Below are positions 16,388-24,490 of a DNA stretch of 37,143 nucleotides, piece by piece. This DNA is from Clostridiales bacterium. GTDB taxonomy: Bacteria; Bacillota; Clostridia; Oscillospirales; CAG-272. The stretch is taken from assembly GCA_022791685.1 (NCBI GenBank), contig JAAVZO010000015.1, positions 1 through 37,143 of the forward strand, written 5' to 3'. The notes beneath the pieces were generated by a model. That model worked only from the letters and a program-made list of their open reading frames with translations, did not search any database and was not told the origin of the DNA. Numbering within the stretch: the first letter of the stretch is position 1; the number at the start of each line of letters is the position of its first letter. A program made the translations under genes and the position numbers.

Positions 16388-18211
16388 TTATTTTTTCAGC
16401 TTTGCTTGAGCTTTGAGTCGAGTAGGTGTGTCGAGTATGCTCTTGCGCAGTCTTATCGACTTCGGAGTTACCTCCATAAGCTCGTCCTCAGCGATGAATT
16501 CGATCGCTTCCTCAAGGCTGAGTATCTTTGCAGGAGTGAGGGTGAGCGCCTCGTCAGCACCCGATGAACGGATCGCGGTGAGGTGCTTCTTCTTGCAGGG
16601 GTTGACTGAGATATCGCCTATCTTCGGTGATTCGCCGATGATCATTCCCTCGTATACCGGAGTCTGAACGCCGATGAACATCTGACCTCTGTCCTGAGTC
16701 TGGTATAGACCGTAGGATGTTGTTTCGCCGTCTTCACTTGCAACGAGCGAGCCGGTGTAGCGTAGGGTGATATCGCCGCGATAGGGCTGATAGCTGTCGA
16801 ATACCGAGCTGATTATTCCTTCTCCGCGTGTGTCGGTGAGGAACTCGCTTCTGTAACCGAACAGACAGCGTGCAGGAATGAGGTATTCGATTCTCATACG
16901 GCTTCCGTGCAGATTCATCTCGAGCAGGTCGCCCTTACGTGCTCCGAGCTTCTGGATCACTGTTCCGTCGTATTCTTCTGGTACGTCGATAGAAACGCGC
17001 TCCATCGGCTCGCAGAGCTGACCGTCTATCTCCTTAAAGAGCACGTGCGGCATTGAGCAGGTGAGCTCGTAGCCTTCACGGCGCATATTTTCGATGAGTA
17101 TCGAAAGGTGCATTTCACCGCGTCCAGCTACCTTGAAGCTGTCGGTAGTTTCGCCGTCCTGTACGCGCAGCGATACGTCGCGCAGCAGCTCCTTATAAAG
17201 ACGCTCGCGCAGCTGGCGTGAGGTTACAAACTTGCCCTCGCGTCCGGCGAATGGGCTGTCGTTGACCGAGAAGGTCATTTCGAGTGTCGGCTCGCTGACC
17301 TTTACGAATTCGAGCGGTTCAACGCAGTCGGTGGAGGTAATGGTGTCACCGATGGTTACGTCGGCAGCGCCCGAGAAGCAGACGATATCACCCATTTTAG
17401 CAGTATCTACGGCGATTCTCTGTAGTCCGTCTATCTGATAGAGCGAGACGATACGGGTGCGCTTCGGAGGTTCGTTTGAGTGGAAGTTGGTGACCATTAT
17501 CTCCTGATTGGTCTTGATAACGCCGCGCTCAATACGTCCGATACCGATACGTCCTACATATTCGTTATAGTCGATAGAGGAAACGAGCATTTGAAGCGGT
17601 CCTTCCGCGTCTCCTTCGGGAGCGGGGATATATTCGAGTATTGTATCGAACAGGCACTTCAGATCCTCGCCGCGCTCGTCGGGAGTGAGCGATGCAGTTC
17701 CGTCGCGTCCGCAGCAGAATATCATTGGGCTGTCGAGCTGTTCGTCGGTCGCGTTGAGGTCGATAAGCAGTTCGAGCACTTCATTGATAACTTCATCAAT
17801 ACGTGCGTCGGGGCGGTCGACCTTGTTTATTACTACGATCACCTTATGGTTGAGTTCGAGTGCGCGCTGGAGCACGAAGCGGGTCTGCGGCATAGGTCCT
17901 TCGGCTGCGTCGACGAGCAGAAGTACGCCGTTTACCATTTTCAGTATGCGCTCGACCTCACCTCCGAAGTCGGCGTGACCAGGGGTGTCGATTATGTTTA
18001 TCTTAACATCCTTGTAGTGTGCGGCGGTGTTCTTAGCAAGTATTGTAATACCGCGCTCACGTTCAATGGCGTTTGAGTCCATTACGCGGTCTTCAGTTGC
18101 CTGATTTTCGCGGAAAATACCGCCCTGCTTAAGCATTTCATCGACCAACGTGGTCTTGCCGTGGTCAACGTGGGCGATTATCGCAATGTTTCTTAAATCC
18201 TCTCGAATCAA
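16388..18211 (-). CDS. typA: Ribosome-binding GTPase TypA/BipA (607 aa)
   Basis: A translational GTPase that binds the ribosome and is needed for ribosome assembly or stress growth in many bacteria. G1 is HVDHGKTT (14-21), then ERERGITI, G3 DTPGHADF and G4 NKVD, followed by EF-G-like domains and the BipA-specific C-terminal domain. Length is normal. The start is TTG at 18211: AAGGAG lies 9 nt upstream and no ATG exists before the conserved N terminus. A weak start may limit expression. The leader of about 165 nt contains two strong hairpins (18289-18348). It lies downstream of the AraC gene on the same strand but has its own promoter. Confidence 0.97.
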   Translation of the reverse strand: MIREDLRNIAIIAHVDHGKTTLVDEMLKQGGIFRENQATEDRVMDSNAIERERGITILAKNTAAHYKDVKINIIDTPGHADFGGEVERILKMVNGVLLLVDAAEGPMPQTRFVLQRALELNHKVIVVINKVDRPDARIDEVINEVLELLIDLNATDEQLDSPMIFCCGRDGTASLTPDERGEDLKCLFDTILEYIPAPEGDAEGPLQMLVSSIDYNEYVGRIGIGRIERGVIKTNQEIMVTNFHSNEPPKRTRIVSLYQIDGLQRIAVDTAKMGDIVCFSGAADVTIGDTITSTDCVEPLEFVKVSEPTLEMTFSVNDSPFAGREGKFVTSRQLRERLYKELLRDVSLRVQDGETTDSFKVAGRGEMHLSILIENMRREGYELTCSMPHVLFKEIDGQLCEPMERVSIDVPEEYDGTVIQKLGARKGDLLEMNLHGSRMRIEYLIPARCLFGYRSEFLTDTRGEGIISSVFDSYQPYRGDITLRYTGSLVASEDGETTSYGLYQTQDRGQMFIGVQTPVYEGMIIGESPKIGDISVNPCKKKHLTAIRSSGADEALTLTPAKILSLEEAIEFIAEDELMEVTPKSIRLRKSILDTPTRLKAQAKLKK

Positions 18212-18288
18212 TGTGGAAAACTCCTTAAATTTTTTATTTATATGATGAATATATTATCCGCGAAAAATATTGAAGCTTAAAATTTACT

Positions 18289-18348
18289 GCGTCAGTGATA
18301 GCTGACGCTGCATATGCTTTAGCGCCAATGCACTATCAAAGCATACGC
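18289..18348 (-). promoter_or_regulatory. Two tandem hairpins in the typA leader
   Basis: Stem 1 is a 7-bp perfect stem (18289-18295 with 18302-18308). Stem 2 is 11 bp with one G-U pair (18310-18320 with 18338-18348). Both lie between the predicted transcription start near 18376 and the TTG start. No strong T-run follows, so they are more likely mRNA-stability or thermosensor-type structures than a terminator. Confidence 0.5.
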
Positions 18349-18382
18349 CAATCTATAATTTAGAATATTTCGCATAACTTAT

Positions 18383-18388
18383 ATTATA
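18383..18388 (-). promoter_or_regulatory. Extended -10 promoter of typA
   Basis: TGG-TATAAT on the minus strand gives an extended -10; the -35 region is poor. Expected start near 18376. Confidence 0.5.
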
Positions 18389-18484
18389 CCACATTTTGAA
18401 GCTACAATAAATAGCCGAATTTGCTGAAATTATGCGGTTTTGCAAGCTTTTTTTTGATATTGTCCGCAATATTAGCGGAAATTA

Positions 18485-19366
18485 TTATTTTTGCGTGTGC
18501 AGATCGCGTTTTTTCATGTAGCAATAAGGTGTTTCTCCGGTTACCTGCTTAAATGTGCGGTAAAAGCTGCGTTCGTTCGTAAAGCCGCATTCGAGCGCAA
18601 TGTCGATTATTCTTCCAAAATTTTTGTACATTAGCTGTATTGCGTGGTCGATACGAAAATTTCCGAGCAGCTCATGGAAGCTCATTCCGGAGAATTTTTT
18701 TATGCAGTGTGAAAGATAATTTGCGCTGTAGCCTATCGTGGCTGCCATTTCAGAAAGCGATATTTCTTCGGTGCAGTGCGAGTATAGGTAGAGCATAACT
18801 GATGGCAGCATACGGTTTGAGCCGCCTTCATTGACCAGCTCGACCTTGTTGATATAATCTCCAAGCACGGCGTAAAGGCAGGATTTTATATGATAAAGAT
18901 TATGCGGATTGGAAAAGCTGGCGAAGTGTTGTTTACTATAGTAGTTTTCGTTTAGTGGTATTTTAGGCGGCTGTATTTCTGTGAAGTTTCCATCTACAAT
19001 GCCGTTTTTGAAGGAATTTTCAAAGAAATTTCTCACTTCAGCTGAGCCGGGAAATACCGCTTTGCTTCCGATGCGGTCGCCGATGAAGGCGAAGAAATCA
19101 GGTGTGAGAGTGCTTGAAAATGCGAAATTTACCAGTTCGCAGTATTCCGGCGTGAAATATGCGTGGGTCTGCATTGGGAAGAATAGAATAAAATCTCCCT
19201 TGTGCGCAAGCTCCTTTCGCTGATTTATCGTTACCTCGATCTCACCGGAGAATACATATGCAAGCTCCGGAAATTGGTGAATGTGCAATGGATAATCATA
19301 TTTTCCGTATTGAAAATGGTAGCGAAGTCTTTCCGCAATTCCGAAATTTTCATTCTGTACAAACAT
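18485..19366 (-). CDS. AraC family transcriptional regulator (293 aa)
   Basis: The N-terminal cupin domain (HIHQFPELAYVFSGEIEV at about 28-45) is the likely sugar-sensing part. The C-terminal double helix-turn-helix (about 190-288) contains ISLSEMAATIGYSANYLSHCIKKF in part and ECGFTNERSFYRTFKQVTGETPYCY, the AraC signature. It is transcribed divergently from the sugar-binding lipoprotein gene, which it probably controls. Its own promoter is perfect consensus and overlaps the lipoprotein promoter. No clear terminator follows; a weak 5-bp hairpin is near 18462-18478. Confidence 0.93.
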   Translation of the reverse strand: MFVQNENFGIAERLRYHFQYGKYDYPLHIHQFPELAYVFSGEIEVTINQRKELAHKGDFILFFPMQTHAYFTPEYCELVNFAFSSTLTPDFFAFIGDRIGSKAVFPGSAEVRNFFENSFKNGIVDGNFTEIQPPKIPLNENYYSKQHFASFSNPHNLYHIKSCLYAVLGDYINKVELVNEGGSNRMLPSVMLYLYSHCTEEISLSEMAATIGYSANYLSHCIKKFSGMSFHELLGNFRIDHAIQLMYKNFGRIIDIALECGFTNERSFYRTFKQVTGETPYCYMKKRDLHTQK

Positions 19367-19394
19367 AATATTAACTCTCCTATTGCGTCATTTT

Positions 19395-19409
19395 AGTGAT
19401 CATATCACT
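19395..19409. repeat. Inverted repeat in the AraC leader
   Basis: AGTGAT-CAT-ATCACT lies just downstream of the predicted AraC transcription start. It may be a regulator site; AraC proteins more often bind direct repeats, so assignment is weak. Confidence 0.35.
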
Positions 19410-19420
19410 TTCTGTCTATA

Positions 19421-19449
19421 ATTATACATCTATTGGCGTACTATGTCAA
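19421..19449 (-). promoter_or_regulatory. Promoter of the AraC gene
   Basis: TTGACA (19449-19444), 17-bp spacer ending TG, TATAAT (19426-19421): a full consensus match. Confidence 0.8.
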
Positions 19450-19460
19450 GGATTTTGTGA

Positions 19461-19466
19461 TAAAAT
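19461..19466 (+). promoter_or_regulatory. Extended -10 promoter of the lipoprotein gene
   Basis: TGA-TAAAAT on the plus strand; the -35 region (about 19438-19443) is poor. The spacer overlaps the -35 box of the divergent AraC promoter, so the promoters should compete and this one likely needs an activator. Confidence 0.45.
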
Positions 19467-19545
19467 AGAATTAGATGAACGGAACAATCTTTTGATGATT
19501 GAAATCGTAATTATCTGCAATTTTATACAAAATAGGAGAGATATT

Positions 19546-20994
19546 ATGAAAAAAAGAATACCTGCTTTAATTCTTGCCATGCTCATGCTCGCCGGAATGG
19601 TTGTCTCATGTGGTGACAATCCCGGGGGGGGGTTATCAGAAAAAGATAGCCTGACAGATTCTGATCCTGACACAACGCCGCCGGAAACTACTGGACCTAT
19701 CGCGTCATATCTTCCTGACACTGACCTTGAAGGCTTTACTTTAAGATTTGCTACTTATACGAATGACAATGGAAAGTTTGTCTACTCCGAAGAAGCTAAT
19801 GGTGAAGTTGTAAACGATGCGGTTTATAATTCCACGCGGTTGGTCACCGAAAAGTATAACGCTGATATTGAGCTCATGTTTTATGGCGCTGATAGTGGTA
19901 AAGCTAAAGATTTTATCCGCAGAAGCGTTCAAGCTGGTGATGATGAATTTGATATTGTCAACGGACATGACGGTAATATGTTCTCGCTGACACTGGAGAA
20001 TGCGTTTGTCGATATCCGCTCGCTTCCGTATCAGGATTTCAGCCAGCCGTGGTGGCCTAAGTATTCTAACGATGAATACGAGATAAACGGCAAGCAATAT
20101 ATTTTCTCCTCGTTTTTGTCGTATCAGAGCCTTGCTATGTCAAAGGTCATAGTTATGAATAAGTCTATAATCGAAGATTTGGGACTTGAGCTTCCGTATG
20201 ATGCGGTTCGCGATGGCAAATGGACTCTCGATATGATGATATCCATGTCAAAGCAGGGATACCGCGATTTGAATGGTGACAATGTTCAGGATGAGAATGA
20301 CCAGTATGGATTTCTTGGATATCAGAAGCTGTATGGTTTCCAAGCATCGTTTGTAAACTGCTATACCGAGGACAGTAACGGTGTTGTATCGCTCAGCTAT
20401 GACCGTGAGAAGATGGTCGATGTTGTTGAAAAAATGAATAAGCTGCTCAATGGCGGTGACGGCGGTTACATTGTTGGAACAGAGCCAAACCGTGAAATGT
20501 TTATTAATGGCAAAGGTATGTTCTATTATGATGAAATGAATGTGCTTACGACAGAATTGATGCGCAGCAGTGATATCGACTACGGCGTGCTTCCATTGCC
20601 GAAATATGATGAAGATCAGGAGAATTACATTACTCCGGCGTTTGATGCTCAGTTTGGTATTCCGGTAACCGCTATGAATACTGATAAGATAAGCTTTATG
20701 ATCGAGGCGCTCGGTTCTGCTGGTTACAATACTGTAATTGATGCTTATTTTGAGACTGCGCTCTCGACTAAGTATTCGCGCGATGACGATACTATCGAAA
20801 TGCTGCATATAATTCGCGATACGCTGCTTGTCGACCTTGCGTATCTTAACAGCGACCCGGGAGTATCTGGACTTGGACGCGCGTTCATGTACTTCTTCTC
20901 GAATCCTAACGCAGGTATTATTTCATATCTCGATTCTATCGAAAAGGCTGAGCTTGTTAAGGTCGACAAGGTGAACAAAGCCTATGGCGACTGA
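19546..20994 (+). CDS. Extracellular solute-binding lipoprotein, sugar type (482 aa)
   Basis: A lipoprotein signal peptide ends in VVSC with Cys22 as lipidation site. A Gly-Gly-Gly linker at 27-29 is encoded in a run of nine G. The mature part has family 1-type extracellular binding protein features such as LELPYDAVRDGKWTLD and DYGVLPLPKYDED. It binds a sugar or oligosaccharide outside the cell for an ABC importer, but no permease or ATPase gene for sugars is in the window, so it is an orphan. It is paralogous to the protein at 31073-32578. The ATG at 19546 has AGGAGAG 8 nt upstream; an upstream in-frame extension from 19396 lacks a signal peptide and is rejected. Divergent AraC control is likely. 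Confidence 0.9.
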   Translation: MKKRIPALILAMLMLAGMVVSCGDNPGGGLSEKDSLTDSDPDTTPPETTGPIASYLPDTDLEGFTLRFATYTNDNGKFVYSEEANGEVVNDAVYNSTRLVTEKYNADIELMFYGADSGKAKDFIRRSVQAGDDEFDIVNGHDGNMFSLTLENAFVDIRSLPYQDFSQPWWPKYSNDEYEINGKQYIFSSFLSYQSLAMSKVIVMNKSIIEDLGLELPYDAVRDGKWTLDMMISMSKQGYRDLNGDNVQDENDQYGFLGYQKLYGFQASFVNCYTEDSNGVVSLSYDREKMVDVVEKMNKLLNGGDGGYIVGTEPNREMFINGKGMFYYDEMNVLTTELMRSSDIDYGVLPLPKYDEDQENYITPAFDAQFGIPVTAMNTDKISFMIEALGSAGYNTVIDAYFETALSTKYSRDDDTIEMLHIIRDTLLVDLAYLNSDPGVSGLGRAFMYFFSNPNAGIISYLDSIEKAELVKVDKVNKAYGD

Positions 20995-21030
20995 TTAACT
21001 CAAATTTTATACCCAAAGGAAAATTATATT

Positions 21031-21930
21031 ATGCTTTATACAAATCCCGACCTCAGAAACTTTGCTAAAGACCCCGCGGTTGTTGAACTTGGTGGATACT
21101 ACTTTCTTTATCATTCGGTGATGGAAAACGGCGTGCTCGGAGTTGGAATCTCGCGCTCGATTGATGGTGACAGTTTTGAGCGTGTGGCAATATTGCCGCG
21201 CACGCTCGAATGCGAGCGTACCGGAGTAGGTGCTCCTGCCGCTATTCGTATCGGTGATGAGATTCATCTTTTCTATCAGACATACGGTACTGGTAAGCTC
21301 GATGCTATCTGCCATGCAGTTTCGACTGATGGAATCAACTTTGTGAAGGACGAAAGCAACCCGATATTTGCGCCGCGTGAGCCATTCGCTGATATGCCTG
21401 AGTGGGCGTGCGGACGTGCAATAGACGCTGATGTGTGTATATTCGGCGGCAGATTGATACTCTATTTTGCGACTCGTGATAAGGCGTTCAAGCGACAGAT
21501 CGTCGGTGCGGCGAGCGCTCCGCTTGATTCGGGATTTGGACGCGGCAGCTTTGAGTTATTTCCTGAGATCGTGCTCGAGCCGATTCTTGACTGGGAACAG
21601 GACTGCATAGAAGCGCCAGCAGCTCTGGTGCGTGACGGCAAGGTGTATCTGTTTTATGCAGGAGCGTACAACTGCAAGCCGCAGCAGATCGGCTGTGCGG
21701 TGTCGGAAGATGGCTTCCATTTCAAGCGCTTGTTTATCGACGAGCCACTGCTTACTAACGGCAAATCGGGCGAATGGAATTCGAGTGAGTCGGGACATCC
21801 GTACATATATGAAGCGGATGATGGACGAGTATGGCTCTATTATCAGGGCTCGAGTGATATGGGCAAGAGCTGGTATCTCTCGCGCTGTGAGATCGAGTTT
21901 ATGGACGGCATTCCGGCGATAAAGAAATAA
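21031..21930 (+). CDS. Glycoside hydrolase-like five-bladed propeller protein (299 aa)
   Basis: Repeated blade patterns KDPAVVELGGYYFLYHS, GVGAPAAIRIGDEIHLFYQ, CGRAIDADVCIFGGRLILYF and EAPAALVRDGKVYLFYAGAY are those of GH43/GH32/GH117/GH130-type beta-propellers. The acidic residues at blade starts are candidate catalytic groups. It has no signal peptide, so it should act in the cytoplasm on an imported oligosaccharide. It lies 36 nt after the binding lipoprotein gene, with AAAGGA upstream of the ATG, and ends at a strong terminator, so the two form an operon. The exact family and substrate cannot be fixed here. Confidence 0.8.
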   Translation: MLYTNPDLRNFAKDPAVVELGGYYFLYHSVMENGVLGVGISRSIDGDSFERVAILPRTLECERTGVGAPAAIRIGDEIHLFYQTYGTGKLDAICHAVSTDGINFVKDESNPIFAPREPFADMPEWACGRAIDADVCIFGGRLILYFATRDKAFKRQIVGAASAPLDSGFGRGSFELFPEIVLEPILDWEQDCIEAPAALVRDGKVYLFYAGAYNCKPQQIGCAVSEDGFHFKRLFIDEPLLTNGKSGEWNSSESGHPYIYEADDGRVWLYYQGSSDMGKSWYLSRCEIEFMDGIPAIKK

Positions 21931-21935
21931 AATGA

Positions 21936-21973
21936 AATTCTCACCATGCGCTATTGTGTGCATGGTGAGAATT
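21936..21973. terminator. Terminator, 14-bp perfect stem
   Basis: Positions 21936-21949 pair exactly with 21960-21973, followed by CTGTTTAT. It lies between the converging GH-like and CBM9-like genes. Confidence 0.8.
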
Positions 21974-22007
21974 CTGTTTATAAGTTTTCAACAGCTATAG
22001 GATTTAA

Positions 22008-22631
22008 TTATTTCAAAATCAGCTTACCAAAGCATTCTGGACGGTGGAAGTCAGGCTCCGGTGTGTTTATCGGCGACCATGAGCCGTAGTGCTCGTTGAC
22101 GGTTTCGGCGCATTTATAGAAGTTGCCGCGCATTTCAGTGTCGGCAGTGACTTCATCTATGTGGAATATCTGCTGTAGTACGGAAAGCGGGATAAATTCG
22201 AACAGCTCCCAGCGGTCGTCGGTCTTTTTGCAGCTTACATCGAATGGCTTGATCCCAAGGTCGACTATCGAGGTGCGGTCGCCGCGTCCGGTGCCGTATG
22301 CAATGAGCGTTGCAGGTGCGGAGTTGGCTTCGATGTTGATGTATCCGTTGGTGGGGGCGTTCTTTTCATTCATGGTGAAGAAGACTTCAAGACAGCTGTC
22401 GGTGTAAACGGCTTCGTTGTGGTTTTTGTATACGGCGGGTGGATTTGATTCTTCACACCATAGGTGAGTGTAGAGCCCTTCGTGTTCGTCGCCCGATTTG
22501 ACGTATGCGAGCTGAGCGCCGGCTTTGAGGGCGTTAGTTTTATCCCAGACGTAGGAGTCGATATTGGCTGTGTCGAGCTGCGACCAGTCGATATCGGAGG
22601 TGGGGAGGATTTTTACTATGTATTCTTTCAT
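22008..22631 (-). CDS. CBM9-like carbohydrate-binding protein (207 aa)
   Basis: A single domain resembling family 9-like carbohydrate-binding modules: SCLEVFF, GYINIEANS and the C-terminal HYGSWSPINTPEPDFHRPE followed by FGKLIL are typical. There is no signal peptide, so it is predicted cytoplasmic and stands alone without a catalytic domain. Its role is unclear; such single-domain proteins occur next to glycan-use genes. AAGGAAA precedes the ATG. A promoter with TTGATT and TATAAT is at 22664-22692. Confidence 0.85.
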   Translation of the reverse strand: MKEYIVKILPTSDIDWSQLDTANIDSYVWDKTNALKAGAQLAYVKSGDEHEGLYTHLWCEESNPPAVYKNHNEAVYTDSCLEVFFTMNEKNAPTNGYINIEANSAPATLIAYGTGRGDRTSIVDLGIKPFDVSCKKTDDRWELFEFIPLSVLQQIFHIDEVTADTEMRGNFYKCAETVNEHYGSWSPINTPEPDFHRPECFGKLILK

Positions 22632-22663
22632 TGGATTGGTTTCCTTTCTTTTGTGGTAAGTAT

Positions 22664-22692
22664 ATTATAGCGTATTTTGGCTCGGAAATCAA
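22664..22692 (-). promoter_or_regulatory. Promoter of the CBM9-like gene
   Basis: TTGATT (22692-22687), 17-bp spacer, TATAAT (22669-22664). Confidence 0.6.
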
Positions 22693-22795
22693 TAGTCAAG
22701 GGCAGATATTTTTAGAAATTCTTGCGTATAGAAAAATATAATTCAAATCAACACAATATATATTTTATGCTGTTTAATTGTTTGCAAAGTTTTGA

Positions 22796-22801
22796 TATAA
22801 T
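22796..22801 (+). promoter_or_regulatory. Extended -10 promoter of the membrane protein/TetR operon
   Basis: TGA-TATAAT on the plus strand with a poor -35. Expected start near 22808, about 28 nt before the first gene, which has GAGGAGG upstream. Confidence 0.5.
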
Positions 22802-22835
22802 AGATATATCAAATAAATGAGGAGGCTGTGAATAA

Positions 22836-23192
22836 ATGAACACAGATAAAATTTATGCGGAATCCATCGCGAAAGAATATGCACCAAAGGAGACTTCAAA
22901 GGTGGTTGCGTTGAAAAAACTTGATAAGAAGGCGAAAATGCCGGCACTTGTTTTTGCATACACATTTGGAATTATTTCCTCACTTGTCTTAGGAACTGGT
23001 ATGTGTATGTGTATGGGAGAAATTGGCGCAGATACGACGACAACAATGATAATTGGCGTTATCATTGGAATAATCGGTATAGTTGGTGCTGGGATCAACT
23101 ATCATGTTTACAGATTTTTGCTTGAAAAGGGAAAGAAAAAATACGCCTTTGAGATCATGGAGCTGGCAAAGGAAATAAGCGAGAAAGATTGA
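22836..23192 (+). CDS. Small two-helix membrane protein (118 aa)
   Basis: A polar N terminus containing YAPKETSKVVALKKLD is followed by two membrane helices at about 36-57 and 69-90 and a charged C-terminal tail. Proteins like this are common in Clostridia and are sometimes labelled dihydropteridine reductase, but nothing here (no nucleotide-binding motif) supports an enzyme. A strong GAGGAGG ribosome binding site precedes the ATG. It forms an operon with the next membrane protein and a TetR regulator. Confidence 0.75.
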   Translation: MNTDKIYAESIAKEYAPKETSKVVALKKLDKKAKMPALVFAYTFGIISSLVLGTGMCMCMGEIGADTTTTMIIGVIIGIIGIVGAGINYHVYRFLLEKGKKKYAFEIMELAKEISEKD

Positions 23193-23219
23193 GCTTGCTT
23201 GATTCGAAACGTTAGAACT

Positions 23220-23867
23220 ATGAAGGCGAAAGTAAGGGAGATCATTACTGCATATCGCAAAGATAGGCGTTTTAGCGCGGAAATAATGTTATATATCAAT
23301 TTGGGCATTAATTTTGTATATGCTGTTTTTGAGGCTCTTTGTGGGTATTTTCAACGTTCTGCTTGGAATGGTACGCTCGCATTTTACTACATTATTCTGA
23401 GCGGCATACGTTTTTCGCTCCTAAAAGGGCATAAATACGACGATCGTCTGCGCAGATGGAAGACGTACCGAAGCTGTGGGGTCGTTATACTTGTCCTGAC
23501 AATTGTATTGGCAGGAATTCATACATTGACCATAAGTAAAGCTCACACCATCATATACCATGAGTATATGATCTATGCAATAGCAGCATATACCTTTTAT
23601 GCGGCATACAGCGCGATATATAATGTTATTGTATACAGTAAAATAAACGAACCGATTTTTTCTGCAAGCAAAGCTCTAAATCTTGCTGTTGCAGCGATCT
23701 CAATGTATAATCTGCAATCAGCTATGGTGACGGCTTTTGGCAATGATGAAGATTTTCGCATTACTGTTGGAAATTGTGTCGGTGTTGGAGTATTGGCGGT
23801 TATTGTATGGATATCTGTGACAATGATATTAAAGGCTAAAAATAGTATAAAGAGATTGGGATTATGA
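23220..23867 (+). CDS. Integral membrane protein (215 aa)
   Basis: About six predicted membrane helices (for example YINLGINFVYAVFEALCG, GVVILVLTIVLAGIH and CVGVGVLAVIVWISVTMI). No family recognised and no transporter motif seen. The start is uncertain: ATG at 23220 or in-frame TTG at 23199; neither has a clear Shine-Dalgarno sequence, so translation may depend on coupling with the gene upstream. The stop overlaps the TetR start by 4 nt (ATGA). Confidence 0.65.
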   Translation: MKAKVREIITAYRKDRRFSAEIMLYINLGINFVYAVFEALCGYFQRSAWNGTLAFYYIILSGIRFSLLKGHKYDDRLRRWKTYRSCGVVILVLTIVLAGIHTLTISKAHTIIYHEYMIYAIAAYTFYAAYSAIYNVIVYSKINEPIFSASKALNLAVAAISMYNLQSAMVTAFGNDEDFRITVGNCVGVGVLAVIVWISVTMILKAKNSIKRLGL

Positions 23868-24454
23868 AAAAATCAGAAAGCAAGTATTTCAATACGGCGA
23901 AAAAAATGGATATCGCACTTATTGAACTTTTGAACAAAAAGGACTTTGAATATATAACGATCAAAGAAATTTGTGAATATGCAAAAGTCAACAGATCGAC
24001 ATTCTATCTCCACTATGAGAATATGCGGGATTTGCTTGAAGAGTCTATCGAATATGCCAATTGTCAGATGATGTCATATTATCAAAAGGGTGCAGATTCA
24101 TTTATGGTGCAGATCTCAGATATAAAGCGCGAGAATCTTGTGCTGACTACTCGAGAGTATTTAATACCATATCTATCTTTTATTAAGGATAATCGAATGC
24201 TGTTTTGCGCTACTCTCAGATATCCAGAGATCATGGGAGCAACTAAAAGGTATGAGTGGCTTCGTACAAATATAGTTTTTCCTATATTAGGAAGGTTTGA
24301 TATTCAGCCTGACAGAATGGAATATATGATGCAGTTTTATATAAACGGAATTATTGCCATTGTACAGACGTGGTTGAAGAGTGGGTGCAGTGAATCACTT
24401 GAGAAAATCGCCGAAATTATTGAGAAGTGCGTTTGCCCAGAAATTAAAAAATGA
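23864..24454 (+). CDS. TetR/AcrR family regulator (196 aa)
   Basis: The N-terminal helix-turn-helix (about 12-55) has ITIKEICEYAKVNRSTFYLHYENMRDLLEE, of which the NRSTFYLHY core is diagnostic. The C-terminal part is a helical ligand-binding domain of the TetR_C_7-like type. It overlaps the membrane protein gene by 4 nt and probably represses its own operon. The stop codon lies in the first arm of a terminator. Confidence 0.88.
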   Translation: MKKSESKYFNTAKKMDIALIELLNKKDFEYITIKEICEYAKVNRSTFYLHYENMRDLLEESIEYANCQMMSYYQKGADSFMVQISDIKRENLVLTTREYLIPYLSFIKDNRMLFCATLRYPEIMGATKRYEWLRTNIVFPILGRFDIQPDRMEYMMQFYINGIIAIVQTWLKSGCSESLEKIAEIIEKCVCPEIKK

Positions 24455-24483
24455 CAGCGACATAATTTTATTGTCGCTGTCAT
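24451..24483. terminator. Bidirectional terminator overlapping the TetR stop
   Basis: A 12-bp stem, 24451-24462 with 24472-24483, followed by TTTTT on the plus strand and by A/T-rich sequence on the minus strand. It separates the TetR gene from the converging ABC transporter. Confidence 0.85.
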
Positions 24484-24490
24484 TTTTATT

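Noticed and set aside
18462-18478. Possible terminator after the AraC gene
   Set aside because: Only a 5-bp stem and no T-run on the AraC strand; too weak to list as a feature.
19396-19545. N-terminal extension of the first lipoprotein
   Set aside because: It spans the divergent promoters and would place a lipoprotein signal peptide internally.
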